A model generated the notes under the pieces. It did not search any database. It saw only the letters and a program-made list of their open reading frames with translations, and was not told where the DNA came from. Positions 58,643-64,000 of a stretch of 64,000 nucleotides of DNA are shown here, one piece after another. The position numbers and the translations under genes were made by a program. Every line of letters starts with the position of its first letter. Position 1 is the first letter of the stretch. Source of the DNA: an uncultured Acetatifactor sp. (GTDB lineage Bacteria > Bacillota > Clostridia > Lachnospirales > Lachnospiraceae). The stretch lies in the NCBI GenBank assembly GCA_947594835.1, contig CANQEH010000001.1, positions 124,001-188,000 on the forward strand, written 5' to 3'.

Positions 58643-59754
58643 AAGTACTTTTTCTGACAAATATTCCTTCGCCATATCGCGTTGACTTTTTTAATGAATT
58701 GGGAAAATTTTGTGAGCTGACAGTGCTTTTTGAGAGAGAGGGCTATGTAACCCGCGATGAGAGCTGGATGAATTACAAATTTGATACCTTTCGCGGGGTG
58801 ATCCTAAAAGGAATTTCCTTAGGAAAATATGAAAAAATCAGCTTTGCCTTTCTTCCCTATCTGATCAGGAAACAATTTGACTTTATTATTTTTGGCAGTG
58901 TGGCGTCTGTGACGGGAATGCTGGCGGTATTTTGCATGAGGCTATTCCATATTCCTTATTGTATCGAGGGGGATGGCGGCCTGGCCGGACATGGGAAAGG
59001 GCTGAAAGAAGTTTTAAAGCGAATGGCAATTTCGAAGGCAAAATTATATTTCAGCACTTCTGTCATGCTTGATAAATACTATTTAAAATATGGCGCGCGA
59101 GAGGAGAATATATATCGATATCCTTTTACATCGGTCAGGGAAAAAGACATTCTGGAGCGGCCTCTGGACAAAGAGGAGAAAAGGATCATCCGGCAAAGGC
59201 TGGGCATTACCGAGGCGCACGTAGTGATCTCTGTGGGGTCCTTTATCCCCAGAAAAGGGATGGATATTTTGATAAAAGCAGCAGCTGAATTGGACAGGGA
59301 CCTGGGAATTTATCTTGTGGGGGGAGTGCCCACAGAGCAGTACTTGGGCTTAAAAGAAGAATATCATATGCCGCATCTTCATTTTGTTGACTTTATGGAG
59401 AAAGAAAAGCTGGCGGAGTATTATCAAGCGGCAGATTTCTTTGTCCTGGCTACAAGAGAAGACATCTGGGGGCTTGTGATCAATGAAGCTTTATCCTATG
59501 CGCTGCCGGTCATTACAACACATCAGTGCATTGCCGGGGAAGAAATGATCCGGGATCATTACAATGGTCTGTTGGTGGAATCGGAGAACATAGAGGCTTT
59601 GAGGGATGGTATGGCGGAATTCATCCATTCCGGGCAGCTGACAGAGGATTGCGCCAAAGGCGCTTTGGAGACGAGTCGTTGCTATACTGTGGAAAGAATG
59701 GCAGAAAGGCACATGGATATCTTGAAAGCGATATCAGTGGAGAAAGAGACATAG
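58639..59754 (+). CDS. Family 4 glycosyltransferase
   Basis: This 371-residue GT-B enzyme begins MKVLFLTNIPSPYRVDFFNEL, typical of capsule GT4s. The donor half has SVGSFIPRKGMDILIKAA (about 196-213) and the EX7E motif TREDIWGLVINEALSYALPVITT (about 272-294). The start overlaps the acyltransferase stop. No membrane helix. It is followed by LicD, so it may build the acceptor of the later phosphocholine-like transfer. Substrate unknown. Confidence 0.88.
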   Translation: MKVLFLTNIPSPYRVDFFNELGKFCELTVLFEREGYVTRDESWMNYKFDTFRGVILKGISLGKYEKISFAFLPYLIRKQFDFIIFGSVASVTGMLAVFCMRLFHIPYCIEGDGGLAGHGKGLKEVLKRMAISKAKLYFSTSVMLDKYYLKYGAREENIYRYPFTSVREKDILERPLDKEEKRIIRQRLGITEAHVVISVGSFIPRKGMDILIKAAAELDRDLGIYLVGGVPTEQYLGLKEEYHMPHLHFVDFMEKEKLAEYYQAADFFVLATREDIWGLVINEALSYALPVITTHQCIAGEEMIRDHYNGLLVESENIEALRDGMAEFIHSGQLTEDCAKGALETSRCYTVERMAERHMDILKAISVEKET

Positions 59755-59768
59755 ACGGGGAGGCGTGT

Positions 59769-60563
59769 ATGAGAAAGCTGGAAGATTGTGAAGTACGAGA
59801 GATACAGCTTAAGATTTTGGAATATGTCGCCCGATTCTGCGAGGAAAACGGGATCCACTACTGGCTGGATTATGGCACCCTGCTGGGCGCTGTGCGCCAT
59901 AAAGGATATATTCCCTGGGACGATGACATTGATATCGGAATGCTCAGGCCGGACTATGACCGATTTATGAGTATCTTTAACCAGGAGGGCGGCAGATATC
60001 AGTTCTGGTGTCCGGAGAAAGACGACAACTTTTTTTATCCCTTCGGGAAGGTGGCAGATATGCAGACGCTGCTTTACGAACCGGATGAAAAGGGCGCTGC
60101 CTTTGCGGTAAACATTGATGTATTTGTGTATGACAATGCGCCGGATGAAAAGAGCGCATGGGAGATGTATCGGAAAGTACATAGATGGCTGCTTTTGAAT
60201 ATGCTGCAGCACAACCTGATCTCCGATCGGGGGAAATGGTATAAGAAGGCGGCTAAAAAGGTGTGCAGTACACTCCTAAAGCCCTTTCCTTCTAATTATT
60301 TCGTGAAAAAGATAGCCCAAAATGCCAGACGCTATGAAAATACGGAGACAGAGCGGGTTGGGATGTTCATGTGGAGCGACCGAGCGCTGTGGGACAAGGC
60401 GGCAGTTCGGTCATCTGTGAAGGTGACGTTTGAAAACCGGACATTTGACGCTCCGATGCAATGGGACAATTGGCTGACAACCCTTTATGGAGACTATATG
60501 CAGCTGCCGCCGGAAGAAGAACGTGTGACGCATCACGCTTATGTTGCTTATCAGAGACCGTAA
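59769..60563 (+). CDS. licD: LicD family phosphotransferase
   Basis: The protein has 264 residues from ATG 59769 (GGGAGG upstream). LicD enzymes move phosphocholine or similar groups from a CDP carrier to a glycan. The defining block is intact: WLDYGTLLGAVRHKG (about 32-46) and IPWDDDIDIGM (about 48-58), whose Asp residues bind the metal. The kinase/cytidylyltransferase genes that would feed it follow directly downstream. Members in other species also transfer ribitol-phosphate or sugars, so choline is inferred from the neighbours. Confidence 0.9.
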   Translation: MRKLEDCEVREIQLKILEYVARFCEENGIHYWLDYGTLLGAVRHKGYIPWDDDIDIGMLRPDYDRFMSIFNQEGGRYQFWCPEKDDNFFYPFGKVADMQTLLYEPDEKGAAFAVNIDVFVYDNAPDEKSAWEMYRKVHRWLLLNMLQHNLISDRGKWYKKAAKKVCSTLLKPFPSNYFVKKIAQNARRYENTETERVGMFMWSDRALWDKAAVRSSVKVTFENRTFDAPMQWDNWLTTLYGDYMQLPPEEERVTHHAYVAYQRP

Positions 60564-60634
60564 AAGTAGTGGACAAGAGCGCATGGAAGGTGTATGATGA
60601 CTATAAGTTCACGAAAGAAGGAAATATTAAAAAC

Positions 60635-62401
60635 ATGAACAAGCAGGAATGGGATATTTTACTTCAGATCCGAAAGAACGGGTACGAGAATCAAAGACTA
60701 TTGGCGGAAAGCAGCGGCCGTTCCCTGGGGATTGTAAATCGTTCTGTGAATGCACTGATGGCGCAGGGATATCTAAATGAGCAGATGGAACCGACAGTGG
60801 CGGCCGACAGGATGTTAGAGGCAAGAAAGCCGCGCAATGCGGTTATCCTGGCGGCTGGATATGGCATGAGAATGGTGCCGGTCAACAGCGAGACTCCTAA
60901 GGGCCTGCTGGAGGTTTCGGGAGAAGCGCTGGTAGAGCGGGTGATCCGGCAGCTACAGGAAGTGGGAATATCGGAGATTTATCTTGTGACCGGATTTATG
61001 AAAGAAGCTTACGAATATCTGATAGACAAATACCATGTCAAATTTATTGTCAATACGGAATACTCCGTGAAAAACAATTTACACTCTTTGGCTCTGGCAG
61101 CGCCATATCTGTCCAACACTTATGTGATACCCTGCGATATCTGGTGTAAGGAAAATCCGTTTTGCGAGCAGGAGGCATACTCCTGGTACATGGTGACAGA
61201 TGCGCTGAAAAATGAAAGCTCTGTGCGGGTAAATCGAAAAGAAGAACTGGTATGCCTGAAAAAAACATCTGACGATGGAAACGCTATGATAGGGATCGCC
61301 TATCTGTTGGAGGAACAATCCCAGAGGCTGATACAAAAATTGGAGCAGATGGATGGAAATGGAAGATTTGCCCAGGCGTTTTGGGAAGACGCGTTATATG
61401 AGAACGACAAAATGCCGTTGTACGCCAAGGTGGTCCCTGCCGCGGGAGTAGTGGAAATCAATACTTACGAGGAATTGCGGGAATTGGACAGCCATTCACG
61501 CCACTTGGAAGCCAACGCGGTCAAAGAAGCAGCCAGTGTGCTCCGCGTGAGGCCGGAAGACATACACAGTATAGAAGTGTTGAAAAAAGGGATGACCAAC
61601 CGATCGTTCTCTTTTGTCTGCGGTGATAAAAAATATGTGATGCGCGTGCCGGGTGAAGGAACGGGACAGATGATCGACCGCCTGCAGGAGGCCGCCGTAT
61701 ATGAAGTGATCCGGGGAAAGGGTTTGTGTGAAGATCCTATATATATCAATCCAGAGAACGGATACAAGATTGCGCGATTTTTGGAAAATTATCGGGCTTG
61801 TGATCCCTTGGACGAAAATGACCTGCGCCGATGTATGCAGAAATTGCGAAATTTTCATTCCATGAAGCTGGCAGCAGGACATGATTTCGATCTATTCGGG
61901 CAAATCGAATTCTATGAGTCACTCTGGAAAGAAAAGAAGTCCATTTACAGAGACTATCAGGAGACGAAAGAGAATGTTTTTTCTTTGAAGGACTACATTC
62001 AAAAATATGCCGGTGGAAAAGTTCTGACGCATATTGATGCCGTGCCGGATAATTTTCTTTTTGTAAAAGATGCGAGGAGCGGGGAAGAAGAAATCCAGCT
62101 GATTGACTGGGAATATGCAGGTATGCAGGATCCTCATGTGGACATTGCCATGTTCTGCATTTATGCGATGTATGACAGGTGCCAGATTGACCGATTGATT
62201 GACATTTACTTTGAACCCGACGGATGTGCGGGGGAAACCCGTACGAAAATATATTGCTACATTGCAGTGTGCGGGTTGCTCTGGAGTAACTGGTGCGAGT
62301 ATAAAAGGGGATTGGGGGTAAATTTTGGGGAATATTCTCTATGGCAGTATCGATATGCGAAAGAATACTATCGAATTGTCAAAGGGCTTATAGGAGACTG
62401 A
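60635..62401 (+). CDS. Three-domain fusion: winged helix, LicC-like nucleotidyltransferase, LicA-like kinase
   Basis: The protein has 588 residues from ATG 60635. Three parts are visible: a MarR-like winged helix (about 1-57, QEWDILLQIRKNG ... LMAQGYLNE), a LicC-like nucleotidyltransferase (about 66-290, VILAAGYGMRMVP and PKGLLEV) and a LicA/choline-kinase domain (about 300-588). The kinase keeps HIDAVPDNF (His466, Asp468, Asn473) and LIDWEYAG (Asp491). This couples phosphorylation of choline (or ethanolamine) with CDP activation in one chain and adds a possible DNA-binding module. Start uncertain: GTG 60571 is an in-frame alternative; the RBS AGAAGGA is 12 bp from ATG 60635. Confidence 0.88.
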   Translation: MNKQEWDILLQIRKNGYENQRLLAESSGRSLGIVNRSVNALMAQGYLNEQMEPTVAADRMLEARKPRNAVILAAGYGMRMVPVNSETPKGLLEVSGEALVERVIRQLQEVGISEIYLVTGFMKEAYEYLIDKYHVKFIVNTEYSVKNNLHSLALAAPYLSNTYVIPCDIWCKENPFCEQEAYSWYMVTDALKNESSVRVNRKEELVCLKKTSDDGNAMIGIAYLLEEQSQRLIQKLEQMDGNGRFAQAFWEDALYENDKMPLYAKVVPAAGVVEINTYEELRELDSHSRHLEANAVKEAASVLRVRPEDIHSIEVLKKGMTNRSFSFVCGDKKYVMRVPGEGTGQMIDRLQEAAVYEVIRGKGLCEDPIYINPENGYKIARFLENYRACDPLDENDLRRCMQKLRNFHSMKLAAGHDFDLFGQIEFYESLWKEKKSIYRDYQETKENVFSLKDYIQKYAGGKVLTHIDAVPDNFLFVKDARSGEEEIQLIDWEYAGMQDPHVDIAMFCIYAMYDRCQIDRLIDIYFEPDGCAGETRTKIYCYIAVCGLLWSNWCEYKRGLGVNFGEYSLWQYRYAKEYYRIVKGLIGD

Positions 62402-62405
62402 CATA

Positions 62406-63314
62406 ATGGGATACGTTGTAGATAATGGGATCATCATGGCCGCCGGGATATCAAGCAGGTTTGTGCCGTTGTCCTACGAGAGGCCGAAAGCGCTGATCGA
62501 GGCAAGGGGGGAAATCCTCATCGAGCGGCAGATCAGACAGCTTTTGGAGGCCGGAGTTCCAAAAGTGATCGTGGTAACAGGATATAAACAGGAACAGTTT
62601 GCTTATCTGAAGGGGAAGTTCGGCGTCATCCTGGCAGAAAACCCGGATTACCAGAAGCGGAACAATCATGCCAGCATTTACGCAGTGCGGGAGTATCTTC
62701 ACAATTCTTATGTCTGCTCTGCAGATAACTATTTTGTGCAGAACCCGTTTGAAAATGAGGTGGATGATAGCTATTATGCAGCCGTATATGCCTCTGGCCC
62801 AACGAAAGAATGGTGTCTGGAAACCGATGCGTCAGGATATATCAACCGGGTGCAGATCGGCGGCCAGGATGCCTGGTATATGCTGGGGCATACTTTTTGG
62901 AATCAGGAATTTTCTGCGAGTTTTTTGAAAATCTTAGAAGAAGAGTATGAACTGCCGGAAACAACAGGCTTATTGTGGGAGAGCATTTACAGCAGACATC
63001 TGGACATTCTGAAAATGCGTATGAGAACGTATCCGGCAGAGGATATCTGGGAATTTGATACGCTGGATGAATTGAGAGGTTTCGATCCATCTTACAGAGA
63101 TGACACGCGGTCGCAGATCCTAAAGGAAATTGCAAAACGATTGGATGGCCGGGAAGGAGAAATCCTTCAGGCGGGTGCTGTTCTGGACTCTGAAAAAGCG
63201 GTCAGTGGTTTTTCCTTTATCTTCCGCGGGAAGCGCTATGTATATGATTATCAGACAAAATCACTGGAAAGGGAGGGGAAAGATGAGTATAGGGATAATA
63301 TCGGGGCAGGATGA
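62406..63314 (+). CDS. Second LicC-like nucleotidyltransferase
   Basis: This 302-residue single-domain sugar/choline-phosphate nucleotidyltransferase starts with GIIMAAGISSRFVPLS (about 8-23), RPKALIEARGEILIERQIRQL and holds the metal/substrate region CSADNYFVQNPF (about 98-109). It resembles LicC (CTP:phosphocholine cytidylyltransferase) more closely in its N-terminal motif than the fused copy does. It is 4 bp from the previous gene, so co-transcribed. The last 30 bp overlap the next gene. It probably makes the same or a related CDP-alcohol. Confidence 0.88.
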   Translation: MGYVVDNGIIMAAGISSRFVPLSYERPKALIEARGEILIERQIRQLLEAGVPKVIVVTGYKQEQFAYLKGKFGVILAENPDYQKRNNHASIYAVREYLHNSYVCSADNYFVQNPFENEVDDSYYAAVYASGPTKEWCLETDASGYINRVQIGGQDAWYMLGHTFWNQEFSASFLKILEEEYELPETTGLLWESIYSRHLDILKMRMRTYPAEDIWEFDTLDELRGFDPSYRDDTRSQILKEIAKRLDGREGEILQAGAVLDSEKAVSGFSFIFRGKRYVYDYQTKSLEREGKDEYRDNIGAG

Positions 63315-64000
63315 ACAGGTCATTTGCAGATACTTACAAGAAAACTTGAGGGAAACGGAATGTACGGTTGTCTGTCGTTTGGGGGGGCTGACAAACCGTT
63401 CTTACAGGATCCGGCTGTCCGAAGACAGGGAGTACGTCTTTCGCATACCTGGCGAGGGAACGGAAGAAATGATCGCACGGAAGGATGAGTGTGTCAGTAC
63501 GAAACTGGCCTGTGACCTGGGGCTGGATGCGGACTTACTCTTTTTTGGCGAGGACGGCGTAAAGATCAGTCAATATATACCAGATGCCGTCACGATGACA
63601 GCAGGGGAGCTGAGAGAGGAGATACATATCAGTCAAGTGGCTGGAGTGTTCAGGAAGCTACATACCTGCGGGATCGATACAGGGGTTCCGTTTGATGTGT
63701 TTGAAATGGCGGAACTGTATGAGAAAGTGATTGGTGAGAATCATGTGACCTTGTATGAAGACTATGGCCAGGTACGGGAGAATGTCATGCGGATCAAATC
63801 CTCTTTGGATGAAGAACAGGGCACGATCCGTGTGCCATGCCACAATGATCCCCTGTGTGAGAACTGGATTGAAGGGAATGGCCGGATGTATCTGGTAGAC
63901 TGGGAATATGCCGGCATGAATGACGGGATGTGGGATCTGGCGGACGTGGCAATAGAAGCTGCGTATGACAGGCCGCAAGAAATTTTTTTGCTGCGCCAAT
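63283..64000 (+). CDS. licA: Second LicA-like choline/ethanolamine kinase (5' part, runs off the right edge)
   Basis: The first 239 codons run to the window edge without a stop; GGGAGGGGAAAG stands before the ATG and the gene overlaps the preceding stop by 32 bp. The aminoglycoside-phosphotransferase/choline-kinase fold shows the nucleotide-loop RLGGLTNRSYRI (about 32-43), the catalytic Brenner motif CHNDPLCENW (His187, Asn188, Asp189, Asn194) and LVDWEYAG (Asp206). It would phosphorylate choline or ethanolamine for the LicC enzymes. The C-terminus is outside the window. Confidence 0.9.
   Translation, partial: MSIGIISGQDEQVICRYLQENLRETECTVVCRLGGLTNRSYRIRLSEDREYVFRIPGEGTEEMIARKDECVSTKLACDLGLDADLLFFGEDGVKISQYIPDAVTMTAGELREEIHISQVAGVFRKLHTCGIDTGVPFDVFEMAELYEKVIGENHVTLYEDYGQVRENVMRIKSSLDEEQGTIRVPCHNDPLCENWIEGNGRMYLVDWEYAGMNDGMWDLADVAIEAAYDRPQEIFLLRQ

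Noticed and set aside
1-64000. CRISPR arrays, insertion sequences, prophage or integrase genes
   Set aside because: No spaced direct-repeat array, transposase, integrase or phage structural gene was seen.

Overview
The window is 64 kb of chromosomal DNA from a Gram-positive, flagellated member of the Clostridia, most likely Lachnospiraceae. The evidence is a type III glutamine synthetase, a RNase J + YlbF pair, an mbl-flhO-flhP block, a ComF-YvyF pair, a cdaA-cdaR-glmM block, a lone Spo0A DNA-binding domain, an HPr carrying both His15 and Ser46, and clostridial promoter, RBS and terminator styles. The genus is not assigned. Nearly every gene is on the + strand. The only convincing minus-strand genes are a DUF3048 lipoprotein and a YuiD/DUF212 protein near 35-37 kb. 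I see no insertion sequence, prophage, CRISPR array or rRNA.

Housekeeping part (1-37 kb). The order is: the end of RNase J, a YlbF regulator, a short MltG-like protein, TrmR and TrhP (wobble-uridine tRNA modification); glnN behind a leader that contains a terminator; a ketoisomerase-like cupin plus a GT-C-like membrane protein; tRNA-Gln(CUG); a CPBP protease, an acyl-ACP thioesterase and CvfB; a YjfB-like protein; a PucR-type regulator; ftsE-ftsX, an EnvC-like M23 hydrolase and an S41 protease; uvrB (SOS box over its promoter) and uvrA; mbl-flhO-flhP and a rod-binding protein behind a sigma-D-like and a sigma-A promoter; recD2, comF, yvyF; two uncharacterised membrane proteins leading into cdaA-cdaR-glmM; and an HPr gene that meets the two minus-strand genes at a bidirectional terminator.

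Surface polysaccharide part (37-64 kb). A GtrB-like polyprenyl-phosphate glycosyltransferase, a stand-alone Spo0A C-terminal domain gene behind a PhoP-box-like direct repeat, two membrane proteins, a GT2 and a GtrII-like transferase form one group. A second group starts with an extended -10 promoter. It holds an initiating sugar-phosphate transferase, a Wzz-like protein with a kinase-like tail that lacks a P-loop, GT2 and GT4 enzymes, an EpsG-type polymerase, an O-antigen-ligase-type protein and a WbpM/PglF-type 4,6-dehydratase. An XRE regulator follows. Then come a second initiating transferase, an epimerase/reductase, further glycosyltransferases, a hexapeptide acyltransferase and a Lic-type phosphocholine (or similar phospho-alcohol) module: LicD, a wHTH-LicC-LicA fusion, a second LicC and a second LicA that runs off the end. 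From about 57.2 kb the DNA looks more AT-rich than the rest.

I did not find a wholly new system. The strongest leads are the duplicated Lic module with its DNA-binding-domain fusion, the Wzz protein with a degenerate kinase-like tail, the orphan Spo0A DNA-binding domain behind TTAACA repeats, the two unknown membrane proteins in front of the c-di-AMP cyclase gene, and the glnN attenuator.
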